Assembly (NCBI RefSeq): GCF_008929045.1
Contig: NZ_VFAH01000006.1
Span: 1 to 64,000 of the forward strand
DNA from: Noviherbaspirillum aerium
GTDB taxonomy: Bacteria > Pseudomonadota > Gammaproteobacteria > Burkholderiales > Burkholderiaceae_D
Length of the DNA: 64,000 bases
Direction of reading: 5' to 3'
Part shown: positions 8,323 to 16,672 of the stretch, in pieces
Layout: each line of letters opens with the position of its first letter
Position numbering within the stretch: position 1 is the stretch's first letter
Position numbers and translations under genes: made by a program
Notes under the pieces: model-generated
Told to the model about the DNA's origin: nothing
The model's database searches: none
Seen by the model: only the letters and a program-made list of their open reading frames with translations

Positions 8323-9075
8323 TCATGCAAACGCAGGCGCGGCGATGCCGGACGCGGTCAACCCTGTCCCGTCACCCTGCCTGCGGCCGATGCCGACAAT
8401 GTCGAGCACCATGTCCAGGCCGCGCGGCAGCGACGGATCCTGCACCTGCGGCAGAAGCAGCGTGGTGACGCCAAGCGCCTGCGCGCCGCCGTCGGTGCTC
8501 CAGTTATCGCCGACCATCAGCGCGCGTGCGGGCGTGATATCCAGCTGCTCCAACGCGCTGCGAAACGGTGCGGGCTCCGGCTTGATCGCGCCGAGTTCGA
8601 AGGACTGCACCACGACTTCGATGAAACCGCTCATGTGATTGACGTCGAGCGCCGGCCGGATATCCCAGCCGATGTTGCTGATCACCCCGACCGCAATGCC
8701 GCGCGCGCTGAGCATGCGCAGCACCGGCAAGGCATCATGGAACGGACGCCACAGCCTGGCATCGCAGAACACCTCGTAGAAGGGCTCCGCAAATGCATGC
8801 GGAATGTCTTCGCAGGCATGCACACAGGCGGTCCATGATGCACGATGCAAAGGCAAGGAGAAATCGCAGCTGCGCATGCGCGCTCGCCCCTCGTCGCTGG
8901 CGACATAGGCGATGATGCGTTCGATCCAGCGGCTGCAATCGCTTTCGCTGGCAGCTAGCCCGGCATCCGCGCAGCGCGCGGCCATCAGGTCGGGAAGCAA
9001 CGCCGACCTGCTGTTGAAGAGGGTGTCGGCGAAATCGAACAGGACGGCGTCGAAGCGATACTCGGTGTTTTTCAT
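8323..9075 (-). CDS. HAD-superfamily phosphatase of the cyclitol cluster
   Basis: This HAD-like hydrolase has a helical cap after motif I. The sequence shows motif I (LFDFADTLF), motif II (VGVISNIG), the Lys of motif III (GAIKPEPAPF) and motif IV (MVGDNWSTD). Motif I is odd. The usual DxDxT reads DFADT, so the second Asp, the general acid/base, is replaced by Ala, with an Asp one residue later. In validamycin clusters a HAD protein (VldH) removes the 7'-phosphate after coupling, which would be the natural role here. I chose the ATG at 9075 (MKNTEY) because upstream residues overlap the neighbour and look non-coding. It lies 46 bp after the dehydrogenase gene in the same direction. Confidence 0.85.
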   Translation of the reverse strand: MKNTEYRFDAVLFDFADTLFNSRSALLPDLMAARCADAGLAASESDCSRWIERIIAYVASDEGRARMRSCDFSLPLHRASWTACVHACEDIPHAFAEPFYEVFCDARLWRPFHDALPVLRMLSARGIAVGVISNIGWDIRPALDVNHMSGFIEVVVQSFELGAIKPEPAPFRSALEQLDITPARALMVGDNWSTDGGAQALGVTTLLLPQVQDPSLPRGLDMVLDIVGIGRRQGDGTGLTASGIAAPAFA

Positions 9076-9121
9076 TGCGGATGCGCTTTCAATGTGAAGT
9101 GGTGACGGACACGTGTTGTTT

Positions 9122-10198
9122 TCAATGCCCGCCGTACGGCAGGATGAGCCGCTTGCCGACGTCATGGCCGCTGTTCATGGCCCTCAGCAAGGCGGGCAAT
9201 TCATGCAGCGCATGCCGGCCCGTGATCATGCGTTCCAGCAGCGCCGGCGCAATGCCGCCGGACGCGATCAGGTCCAGCGCGCGCAGGAAGTCCTCCCGCT
9301 GCAATCCGTAGCTTCCCGCCAGTTCCACCGCATGCCCGTCGGACAGAACAAGACGCTCCCTGCGTTCGTTCAGCCGCAGTCCTTGCACATCCACGCCCAG
9401 GTAATCGCCGAAGGAAGGCTCGATGCCGCCGAAGAGAGTGATCCGGCCGCCGCTCGCGGTCAGTGCGACGCCGGCATCGAGCAATTCGCGCGGCACGAAC
9501 GTGGTCGCCAGCACCGTCAGATCGGCGGGCGTACTTACCCTGTCGAGACGGCTCAGTTCAATGCCCGGCAAGCCGAGTTGCTCGACGAAGCGCAGGCGCT
9601 CTTCGGAACGGTTGGCCAGCGTGACGCGCATGCCGCGCCGGCACAGCCCGAGCGCAATGAAGACGCCCATGGTGCCGGCGCCGGCCACAAGCACGCGGTC
9701 GGGCAAGGCCGGCAAGCCAGCCAGGGCCGTGCGTACGCAGTGTTCGGCGCAGGCGACCGGCTCGGCCAGCACGTAATGAACGAGCGGCCCGGCCGGGCGC
9801 GCCAGCCGGTATAGCGCCGCCTCCAGCGCGGCGGCGGGCGCGTCCAGCGCGACCAGCTCCGCGAAGCCGGAAGTGCGATGCACCACGACATTGGGATCGA
9901 GGCTGACGATGTCACCGGGCTTGAACGCCTCCGTTCCCCAGCATTCAATGATGTCCGCCACCAGCTCATGGCCAAACTGGCTGGGCCCCGGCCGCCGTCC
10001 CGCCGCCTCCTTGGCGTCGGAGCGGCATACGCCTATCGCATGAGGACGCAGGATGGCGCCGGCATCATGCAGGAACTCGATGTCTATGCCCTGACGCATT
10101 GCCACGCCGCGCCCCGCATCGAGGCAGGCTTGCCGGGCATGCTGCAGCGCCTGGCGCACTTTCGCCGAGGGCGAACGGAGGATGGAAGGTTCAGGCAT
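9122..10198 (-). CDS. MDR-family zinc-type dehydrogenase (cyclitol dehydrogenase candidate)
   Basis: This 358-residue medium-chain dehydrogenase has a catalytic-domain Cys in the family position (IGVCRSDAKEAAG), GHE (FGHELVADI, a typical zinc ligand region) and a Rossmann loop VAGAGTMGVF near residue 170. The structural zinc Cys cluster normally found at about residue 90-110 is absent. It overlaps the aminotransferase gene by 8 bp, so the two are translationally linked. In a C7-cyclitol pathway it would reduce or oxidise a ring ketone, for instance to prepare the ketone that is aminated next door. The exact substrate is inferred from context only. Confidence 0.85.
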   Translation of the reverse strand: MPEPSILRSPSAKVRQALQHARQACLDAGRGVAMRQGIDIEFLHDAGAILRPHAIGVCRSDAKEAAGRRPGPSQFGHELVADIIECWGTEAFKPGDIVSLDPNVVVHRTSGFAELVALDAPAAALEAALYRLARPAGPLVHYVLAEPVACAEHCVRTALAGLPALPDRVLVAGAGTMGVFIALGLCRRGMRVTLANRSEERLRFVEQLGLPGIELSRLDRVSTPADLTVLATTFVPRELLDAGVALTASGGRITLFGGIEPSFGDYLGVDVQGLRLNERRERLVLSDGHAVELAGSYGLQREDFLRALDLIASGGIAPALLERMITGRHALHELPALLRAMNSGHDVGKRLILPYGGH

Positions 10199-11477
10199 GG
10201 ATCACCGCGCAGGCCAGTTCGAAACGCTGAAGGATTTCCGCGATGTCGCTGTCCGTGGAAACCAGTGCGGGACGGATTTCGACCACGTTGCCGCGGCCGT
10301 GCTCGGATATGCGGATGATGACGCCTTGCTGCAGCAGCGCTTTCTGCAATGCGAGTGCGCGGCCATTATCGGGCAGGTTGGCATCCGGCTTGTCGGGCGC
10401 GATGATTTCCATGCCGATCATCAGTCCGGCGCCGCGGACTTCCCCGATGAAGGGAAAGCGCTCGCGCAGGGAAGACAATCCGTCGCACAGCAGCTTGCCG
10501 ACATGCCTCACGTTTTCCAGGAAGCCGGGCCGCTGGAGAATTTCTATGGTTTTCAATGCCGCCGCCGCCGCGGGCAGCCAGCCGCCGTTGGTGAAGCCAT
10601 GGAAAAGCTTGTCGAGACCGGTCAGTCTTTCTTCGGTCAGGATCGCGCCTATCGGCAGGCCGACCCCGCTCATGCCCTTGGCCAGCGTCATGACATGCGG
10701 CGCGACGCCGAAATAGTCGGCGGCGAACATCTGTCCGCAGCGGCCGAATCCGGTCTGGCATTCATCGAAGATCAGCAGGATGTCGCGCTCCTCGCAGAAG
10801 GCCTTCAGGCTGGGCAGGTAATCCACCGGCGGAATGATGTTGCCGCCGACGCCGAGAATCGGTTCCACCAGGACGCAGGCCACGCTGCCGGTACTGGCAT
10901 AGCGTATGAAGTCGTCGATGCGCGATACGCACAGCATGCCGCAGTGCTCCGGCGACTGCTTGTAGAAACAGCGCGCGCAGTAGGGAGGCGGCACCTGCAC
11001 GCCGCCGGGGAAGACATTCGGAAACGGTGTCCGGTGCGTGCTGAATCCGGACAGGCCGGTCATTGCAAAGGTCTGTCCGAGATGACTGCGGAACAGCGTG
11101 ATCACATCGCGCTTGCCGGTGATGTGCTGGGCAATGCGGATCGCGCCTTCATTGGCGGTCGATCCGCCCGGCGAGCGCAGATGGGCGCGCGTCAGGTTCG
11201 CGGGAGAGATCGCCACCAGCGCGCGGGCCAGCGCATCAACCGCGGGCGCATTGAAGTTGGAGCTGGAAAACACCAGCTCGTCCATTTGCAGCTTCGCGGC
11301 TTCCACCACCTCGGGATGATTGTGGCCGAGAATCAGGTTGAAGGTGCCGGAGACGCAATCGAGGTATTCCCTTCCCTCGTCATCGTAAAGCCGGATGCCC
11401 CGCCCCTTGACCATGGCGATCGGGCTGACCGGATAGTAGAACGGCGGCTCCTGCAGCAGGGGCAGCAAGGAATTCAT
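10191..11477 (-). CDS. Class III PLP aminotransferase (cyclitol aminotransferase candidate)
   Basis: This is a 428-residue class III aminotransferase. The PLP lysine is at about position 267 (LAKGMSGVG), the conserved Asp/Glu pair is in IFDECQTGFGR (237-246), and SPGGSTANEGAIRIA is the phosphate-binding region. Four Cys cluster at about 167-183 (CARC...CGMLC), an insert seen in some class III enzymes. Its start overlaps the stop of the pseudo-glycosyltransferase gene (TGATG). Validamycin and acarbose clusters use a class III enzyme (ValM, AcbV) to put the amine on the cyclitol, so this protein would make validamine 7-phosphate or an analogue. The adjacency supports this, but the substrate is not proven. 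Confidence 0.9.
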   Translation of the reverse strand: MNSLLPLLQEPPFYYPVSPIAMVKGRGIRLYDDEGREYLDCVSGTFNLILGHNHPEVVEAAKLQMDELVFSSSNFNAPAVDALARALVAISPANLTRAHLRSPGGSTANEGAIRIAQHITGKRDVITLFRSHLGQTFAMTGLSGFSTHRTPFPNVFPGGVQVPPPYCARCFYKQSPEHCGMLCVSRIDDFIRYASTGSVACVLVEPILGVGGNIIPPVDYLPSLKAFCEERDILLIFDECQTGFGRCGQMFAADYFGVAPHVMTLAKGMSGVGLPIGAILTEERLTGLDKLFHGFTNGGWLPAAAAALKTIEILQRPGFLENVRHVGKLLCDGLSSLRERFPFIGEVRGAGLMIGMEIIAPDKPDANLPDNGRALALQKALLQQGVIIRISEHGRGNVVEIRPALVSTDSDIAEILQRFELACAVIHA

Positions 11478-12925
11478 CAGTCAACCTCCAGCGCACTGAG
11501 CTGCATGTCGACCCAGCGCGGCAAGTCGAAACCGCGCGCCTTCCGCCGGCGCCGCTCCGCCCTCTCCTGCCGCGGCCCGGCGTCCATGCGAAACGCCTCC
11601 AGCAGCTTGCCGGACAGTTCGGCGATGTCGAAGGGATTGATCAAGTCGACCACGTCGGCAAGCGCTTCCGCCGCGCCGGCGCGCTCCGACAGGAGGATCG
11701 ACGCGTCGCGCCGGTTGAGCAGCGAGGCTTCGAATACGGTCAGGTTCTGGCCGTCGATGGTGGAATTGAACACCAGCACATCGGCTTCCTGCAGGCAGCC
11801 GAGGGTATTGCCGACATCGTTCTCGCAGATCACGCGCACGAGTTCGGCGCCGAAATGCTTGTTCGTTCTGGCGGCCTCGGCATGCAGCTGCTCGAGATAG
11901 TCGCTGTTGGCCGGCACATAGAGACGATTCGGATTGCAGCGGACCAGCAGGCAGCCGCGTTCGCGCATGGCGATGCTCTGCTCGCAGGCCAACCGGAATG
12001 CGGCAATGGCGCGCGGACCGTTCTTGATGGGATCGGTGCGGCCGGAGTGCAGCACCATGAAGCGGCCCGCCACCCAGGCCCGCAGGTCGGGAGGCATTTC
12101 CTTTTCACGATAATCGATAGCTTGCGGGCTGTAGCCTAGCGGCATGGCCGCGACGCGCGTGCGATGGCCGGCATATTCGACGGTGAGCCTGTCCATATCC
12201 ACGCTTGCTTCGGGCAGCAAATCGCGCACGCAGTCCAGGAAGTTTCTGGCCCAGCGTCTGGCAAAGAAGCCGACCACCGACGCGCCCAGCATGCCTTCAA
12301 TGAACTCCCGCCGCATGTACACCGGCAGCATGCGCCAGTAATCGGCGGAAGGCCAGGGAATGTGGATGAACAGCAGGATGCGCTGGCCGGGATGGGACTG
12401 CCTGAGCATGCCGGGCAGCACGGACAGCTGGTAGTCGTGCACCAGTACCGGAGCATCGGGTGAACGTTCAAGCTGCGCTGAAGCGGCGCGCAGAAAGTCT
12501 GCGTTGAACAGCTTGTAGTGTTCCCAGGCGCGGCGGATATCGGGGCCGAAGCTGGGCGTGTTCCAGCTGTCCCACAAGGTATTGTTGCAGGCCCAGAGCA
12601 CATCGGCGGTCATGACTTCCTGCATGTCGGCGAAGACCTGGCCATCGTGCTGCTGCATGTGCACGGTGATCGGACGCTCGCTGGAGGTGAATGCCAGTTT
12701 CATTCCTTCCGGATGGCGCTCGCGCATTTCCAGGTCCTCGGCCGTCATTGCCGAGCACATCCAGTCGACATCCAGAAGGCTGGCCATGTCGGCCACCACA
12801 TTGGCGGTGCCGCCGGGCGCCAGCATGGCTTCAAGTTCGCCGCTCTTTGCATTGCGGCTGTAGGTGAGCGGAGACCGCTTGCTGACCAGGATGAGGCGTT
12901 GCGTTGTCACGTTAGGGATTCCCAT
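11477..12925 (-). CDS. vldE: VldE/ValL-type pseudo-glycosyltransferase
   Basis: This 482-residue member of glycosyltransferase family 20 resembles trehalose-6-phosphate synthase but carries the signature of VldE/ValL. Those enzymes join GDP-valienol to validamine 7-phosphate to give validoxylamine A 7'-phosphate. Visible blocks are VHDYQL (162-167), HIPWPSADYW (188-197), SGRTDPIKN (294-302, with the Arg and Lys that bind the diphosphate), NPNRLYVPAN (331-340), END (369-371) and DGQNLTVFEA (391-400), followed by SERAGAAEAL. OtsA has DGMNLVAKE and a KGL motif at the equivalent places. The N-terminal KRSPLTYSR also fits VldE rather than OtsA (SNR). The surrounding genes supply both predicted substrates. 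I compared from memory, not by alignment. Confidence 0.9.
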   Translation of the reverse strand: MGIPNVTTQRLILVSKRSPLTYSRNAKSGELEAMLAPGGTANVVADMASLLDVDWMCSAMTAEDLEMRERHPEGMKLAFTSSERPITVHMQQHDGQVFADMQEVMTADVLWACNNTLWDSWNTPSFGPDIRRAWEHYKLFNADFLRAASAQLERSPDAPVLVHDYQLSVLPGMLRQSHPGQRILLFIHIPWPSADYWRMLPVYMRREFIEGMLGASVVGFFARRWARNFLDCVRDLLPEASVDMDRLTVEYAGHRTRVAAMPLGYSPQAIDYREKEMPPDLRAWVAGRFMVLHSGRTDPIKNGPRAIAAFRLACEQSIAMRERGCLLVRCNPNRLYVPANSDYLEQLHAEAARTNKHFGAELVRVICENDVGNTLGCLQEADVLVFNSTIDGQNLTVFEASLLNRRDASILLSERAGAAEALADVVDLINPFDIAELSGKLLEAFRMDAGPRQERAERRRRKARGFDLPRWVDMQLSALEVD

Positions 12926-12932
12926 AAGCTGT

Positions 12933-13850
12933 TCATTCCTTGTTGATCGGGAGATGCCCGTGCAGCAGGGGCTTCATGTGTACCGCCGCCTGCGCCGGCG
13001 AGCGGCATTGCACGTTCGGCCAGGCCGAGAGCAATGCGGGAAGATGGTGGCTGCTCAGGCAGGAATTGCGGGGCCGGCAGAAATAGCGGGAGGCATCGGC
13101 GGCGATCGGCCGGATCAGCGACGCATCCAGCTCATATTCGTCGGCGAGAAGGCGGGCCCAGTCGAGGCGGCTGATGCGCTGCGGGCCGGCCACGTGCAGA
13201 ATGCCCATGACCGACTGCTCGATGCAGCGGGTGTAGATCGCGGCCGCGTCTTCGACGAAAATCGGGGTATTCCACAGGGCATCCGGCACTTCCAGGATGT
13301 CGCCCGCGGCCAGCCGCCGCAGCGCCAGCGCAAAGAAATTGATCCAGCCGCGATCCGCCTCTTCCCAGCCGTAGACCAGGCTGGTGCGCGCAATCAGGAA
13401 GTCGCCGCTGCATTGCGAGAGCACCTGCTCGGCGGCCAGCTTGGCGCGTCCGTAGGCATTGGCGGGAAGCGGCGGCGCGTCTTCCGCGTAGCTTTCCTGC
13501 CTGCCGTCGAACACGTTGTCGGTCGAGACCAGCAGCTTGTATGCGTGCGGCGCCAGCCGGCAGGCGTTGCGGGCGATCACCGCATGGCTGCACATCGCCT
13601 CATCCGGACTGTATTCGCAGAGCGAAATATCGGACGGGCCATGCACCAGCACGATGGCATCGGGACGCAGCCGATGCAGCACGGCGGCGAACGCATCGCG
13701 ATCCGCGGCGTCCAGGCCGAGCCAGGCGAGTTCCGGCGCCAGACCGGCCGGACGGTGGCGCGATGCCAGCGTGGCATCGTGTCCCTCGCTGGCCAGCCTG
13801 ACGGCGAGACAGCGTCCCACAAAACCTGAGCCGATGATTAAAACCTGCAT
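12933..13850 (-). CDS. RmlD-like NAD(P)-dependent SDR (cyclitol reductase candidate)
   Basis: This is an extended short-chain dehydrogenase of the dTDP-4-dehydrorhamnose reductase type. The Rossmann loop is at the N-terminus (IIGSGFVG), and the catalytic YxxxK is YGRAK. STDNVFDG is the typical Ser/Thr strand just before it. I set the start at MQVLIIGSG (13850). The open frame reaches 13973, but the extra residues are Cys/His-rich and unlike a Rossmann start. About 305 residues matches RmlD. It precedes the pseudo-glycosyltransferase gene by 7 bp. In this setting it probably reduces a keto-cyclitol, as AcbL/ValK-type steps do. That role is inference. Confidence 0.82.
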   Translation of the reverse strand: MQVLIIGSGFVGRCLAVRLASEGHDATLASRHRPAGLAPELAWLGLDAADRDAFAAVLHRLRPDAIVLVHGPSDISLCEYSPDEAMCSHAVIARNACRLAPHAYKLLVSTDNVFDGRQESYAEDAPPLPANAYGRAKLAAEQVLSQCSGDFLIARTSLVYGWEEADRGWINFFALALRRLAAGDILEVPDALWNTPIFVEDAAAIYTRCIEQSVMGILHVAGPQRISRLDWARLLADEYELDASLIRPIAADASRYFCRPRNSCLSSHHLPALLSAWPNVQCRSPAQAAVHMKPLLHGHLPINKE

Positions 13851-13988
13851 GATGAATGAAAGCTCCCTTCTGCATTGCGGATTGCCACGCGGCGCGTGAT
13901 CATTGCGGCGGACGCAGAGATGCGCTGATGCATGAATGCACGGATGCACCTCCTTAACAAGGAAGCGCCGCATGGAAACGACTCTTGC

Positions 13989-15191
13989 TTAATGCGTGTT
14001 CAGGTTCAGATGCATTTCCCGCGCCTCGCCGGCAAGGCGCCGCAGCGCCGACTCGATGAGCCTGTTCGGCAGCTTTGCCCGGTCTTCGATGAACAGGCAG
14101 CGGCCAATCTCGACAGGAATGGGGAAGTGCACTGCGCCGCCCCGGTGCTGCTCCGCCTCGTCCAGCGCCGCCTGGCACAAGGCGGGAGTCAGCTCCGGCG
14201 CATGGATCGGCAGCCCGGCCTGGCGCAGCACGGCCACGAACCGGTCGCGCTCCTGCGGCTCCATCATGCCGAGCGACTCGGCCAGGGTAACGGTCAGCGC
14301 CATGTCGATGGCGACCGCTTCGCCGTGATGCATGCGGTAGCCGGTCGCGGCTTCCAGCGCGGGGCTGAAACAATGGCCCATGTCAACCAGGCGCTGATAG
14401 GTCTGGTCTTCATACGGGTTCTTCTGCAGTTCTTCCAGCATCGAGCGGGTGGAACGCCAGATGATTTCCCGCCCTATCTCCCAGGGATCGGAAAAACGGC
14501 TTTCGATCAGCGCCTGCTGGTGGCCTTCGCATAACCGGAACAGCTCGTGGTCGGTCACCAGCGCCATCTTCAGTATTTCCGCCATGCCGAAGCGTATGCA
14601 GCTTTCCGGCAGCGTGCTCAGAAAGAGCGGGTCGAGCAGGGCCTGGCTGGGCGGATTGAAACAGCCGAAATAATTCTTCTTGCTACCGAGATTGACGCCG
14701 CCCTTCAGGCCGATGCCGGCGTCGACCAGCCCGATCAGCGTGGTCGGGATGCGCATGTGTTCGATACCGCGCCGGATCGCCGACGCCGCCATCGCCACCA
14801 CGTCGGTGCAGACACCGCCGCCAATGCCGACCAGCACGGACTTGCGGTCCATTTTTGCGTCCAGCGCCTCCCGGCAAACGCGTTCGACCGAGGCAAGCGT
14901 CTTGTTGATTTCCCCGCCTTCCAGCACATGCACCCGCATGTCCAGTCCACAGTGCCGGATCAGCTGTTCGAGCTGGCGGCCATAGAGCTTGTAGACCGTG
15001 GACGTGGTGACGGCGAGCGCCTTGCGCCCCGCCAGCAGCGCCGGCAGTATGGAGTGCTCCGGCGAAAGGATTTCGGCGGTGAGATGGACGCCGTAGTCCT
15101 GGCGTTTGCGGCATTCCATGCGAATGCTGTATTGCGGTGCGGGCGCCGCCTGCTGTCGGCGGATGACGCCTTGATGATGTGTTTCAAACAC
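13989..15191 (-). CDS. Sugar phosphate cyclase, 2-epi-5-epi-valiolone synthase type
   Basis: This cyclase of the dehydroquinate synthase superfamily converts sedoheptulose 7-phosphate to a C7 cyclitol, probably 2-epi-5-epi-valiolone (ValA/AcbC reaction). Visible are the NAD loop GGGVCTDV (about 124-131) and PTTLIGLVDAGIGLKGG (about 149-165). Real dehydroquinate synthases have a VDSSVGGK-type sequence there; DAGIG-K-GGVN followed by FNPP fits the EEVS group. Metal ligands appear as FGMAE, GHCFSPALE and HHGEAVA. I chose a GTG at 15191 because it has a strong AGGAG upstream. An ATG at 15224 overlapping the cupin stop is the alternative. The choice of EEVS over related cyclases (DDGS, DOIS) is from memory of motifs. 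Confidence 0.85.
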   Translation of the reverse strand: MFETHHQGVIRRQQAAPAPQYSIRMECRKRQDYGVHLTAEILSPEHSILPALLAGRKALAVTTSTVYKLYGRQLEQLIRHCGLDMRVHVLEGGEINKTLASVERVCREALDAKMDRKSVLVGIGGGVCTDVVAMAASAIRRGIEHMRIPTTLIGLVDAGIGLKGGVNLGSKKNYFGCFNPPSQALLDPLFLSTLPESCIRFGMAEILKMALVTDHELFRLCEGHQQALIESRFSDPWEIGREIIWRSTRSMLEELQKNPYEDQTYQRLVDMGHCFSPALEAATGYRMHHGEAVAIDMALTVTLAESLGMMEPQERDRFVAVLRQAGLPIHAPELTPALCQAALDEAEQHRGGAVHFPIPVEIGRCLFIEDRAKLPNRLIESALRRLAGEAREMHLNLNTH

Positions 15192-15217
15192 GATAGCTGC
15201 TCCTCGTCTTGATTGGG

Positions 15218-15619
15218 TCAACATGCCTCGGCTGCATCAGGTACCGTGCCGGACGCCGCGGCGGAGCGAACCGGGCAAGCCGGAACGCCAACGACGACGA
15301 GACGCAGTTCCCGTTCGCCATGGTTGTAGAGCCCATGCCTGCCGCCGGGCGGATTGTGTGCGACATCGCCGGCGCCGACCTCGACCTGCCGCTCTTCCAT
15401 GGTAAGAATCCCCTTGCCGTCAATGACGATGTAGACCTCCTCGTCCTCATGGCCATGGGTATGGCAACCGATGCTGTTTCCCGGGGGGATTCTCACCAGG
15501 TCCACCCAGTTGATGGCCATGCTTCCCAGCACGCGCGCGAAGGCAATGGTCTCGATGCCGCCGTGCGCGCATTCCCACTTGAACTCTGCTTCGGCGAAGC
15601 GGTGGAGCCGCTCAGGCAT
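15218..15619 (-). CDS. Cupin protein (candidate cyclitol epimerase or dehydratase)
   Basis: This is a single-domain cupin of about 133 residues. The metal motif is visible as HTHGHEDEEVYIV (first box, His/His/Glu) and HNPPGGRHGLYN (second box, His). It overlaps the ROK kinase gene by 8 bp and is followed at once by the cyclase. The start at 15619 has GAGG 6 nt upstream. The frame is open farther, to 15778, but that part is antisense-like. In validamycin the step after the cyclase is done by ValD, a vicinal-oxygen-chelate epimerase. None is seen here, so this cupin may replace it. That is a guess from position. Confidence 0.8.
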   Translation of the reverse strand: MPERLHRFAEAEFKWECAHGGIETIAFARVLGSMAINWVDLVRIPPGNSIGCHTHGHEDEEVYIVIDGKGILTMEERQVEVGAGDVAHNPPGGRHGLYNHGERELRLVVVGVPACPVRSAAASGTVPDAAEAC

Positions 15620-16655
15620 GCTGCGCCTCGCACTGCCTATGCACCGGCCGCGTCGCCATGAAGTAACCCGCGCCCTCCAATGCCACGGTATCGGGCTGGG
15701 TTTCGGTGCGGATGATGGCGCTCCAGTCCTGTCCGGTATCCCACGCGTACCGGCCGGCAAGGTGTGCGAGCAGTTCACGGTACTTGTCGCCGCAGGCGCT
15801 GGCGAAGCCGCCGACCAGAACGATCTCCTCGAGTCCCAGCGACAGGTGCAGAAAGGCGAGCGCCTTCGCCAGATGCGATGCCGATACCGTCATGACCTGC
15901 ACGGTCCAGGGATCGTTGTCGCGGAATGCCGCGACCAGAACCTCGTTGCTCAGGCAGCCGCAGGTATCGCGGGCCAGCCTGGCCGCAAGCGACTTGCCAT
16001 AGGCCACAGGATCAGCCGCAGCCATGTGGCGGGCCACGCGCAGGGTGCCGCGCCCGGAAGCCACCGCGCCGAGATGAAGACCGCCTCCGCAGTCGCAGGC
16101 GAGATCGCCGGCGATCGGCTCGTGAACGCTGAAATGCCCGATTTCGCCGCCTCGTCCGTTCGGTCCGGTACGCGGTTTCGCATCGAGGAACACCTTGAGC
16201 CCGATGCCCGACCCGATGGTGACAATGGCGAAATCCCGTCCGCCCTGGGCTACCCGGTAATATCCCGCGGCGCTGACGTCGTTGAGCATGGCGACCGGCA
16301 CGTCAGGCCAGAGGTCTTGCAGCTTGTCCTGGAGGCGAAAGCCGCCCGGGTCACGCGGGCCGAGCACGGTGGGCATACGCCACAGCGTGCCGTCCGGCGC
16401 CATCGGCGACGGCAGCGCGGCGCAGATGCCGGCCAGGTGACACTCCCCGCACAACGCGTCCGCCTCCTGCTTGAGCATGCCAAGCATTTGTTCGACGATC
16501 GCTTCGCTTGAAGCGTCTTCCCGGTTCATGAAATTCGGAGTGCAGGTCTTGCGGAACCGCTCCAGGCGACGGTGCTCCTCGTTGTAGAGGCCCGTACGGA
16601 TACTCGTGCCGCCAATATCGAACACAAGAAAAAATTTTCCCTGACGCATCAGCAT
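15612..16655 (-). CDS. ROK-family kinase (C7-cyclitol kinase candidate)
   Basis: This is a 347-residue ROK kinase. The ATP loop FDIGGTSIRTG is near the N-terminus, VAMLNDVSAAG includes the catalytic Asp, and GGEIGH is the ROK signature. The zinc motif CxCGxxGCxE is altered to CDCGGGLHLG, so only two of the usual three Cys remain. ROK kinases ValC and AcbM phosphorylate the 7-hydroxyl of cyclitols in validamycin and acarbose pathways, so this is the likely reaction, rather than glucose phosphorylation. The ATG at 16655 has GGGGAGG 5 nt upstream. It is the first gene of the cluster. Two LacI-type operators lie just before it. Confidence 0.85.
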   Translation of the reverse strand: MLMRQGKFFLVFDIGGTSIRTGLYNEEHRRLERFRKTCTPNFMNREDASSEAIVEQMLGMLKQEADALCGECHLAGICAALPSPMAPDGTLWRMPTVLGPRDPGGFRLQDKLQDLWPDVPVAMLNDVSAAGYYRVAQGGRDFAIVTIGSGIGLKVFLDAKPRTGPNGRGGEIGHFSVHEPIAGDLACDCGGGLHLGAVASGRGTLRVARHMAAADPVAYGKSLAARLARDTCGCLSNEVLVAAFRDNDPWTVQVMTVSASHLAKALAFLHLSLGLEEIVLVGGFASACGDKYRELLAHLAGRYAWDTGQDWSAIIRTETQPDTVALEGAGYFMATRPVHRQCEAQHA

Positions 16656-16672
16656 TCATTCCTCCCCTGCAT

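Noticed and set aside
10182-11900. 572-residue plus-strand frame
   Set aside because: It lies antisense to the aminotransferase and vldE genes. Its composition is the usual shadow of a GC-rich gene and it shows no family motif.
11477-12925. Annotation as OtsA (trehalose-6-phosphate synthase)
   Set aside because: The OtsA blocks are replaced by VldE-type ones, no otsB is adjacent, and trehalose is already covered by TreYZ and TreS.
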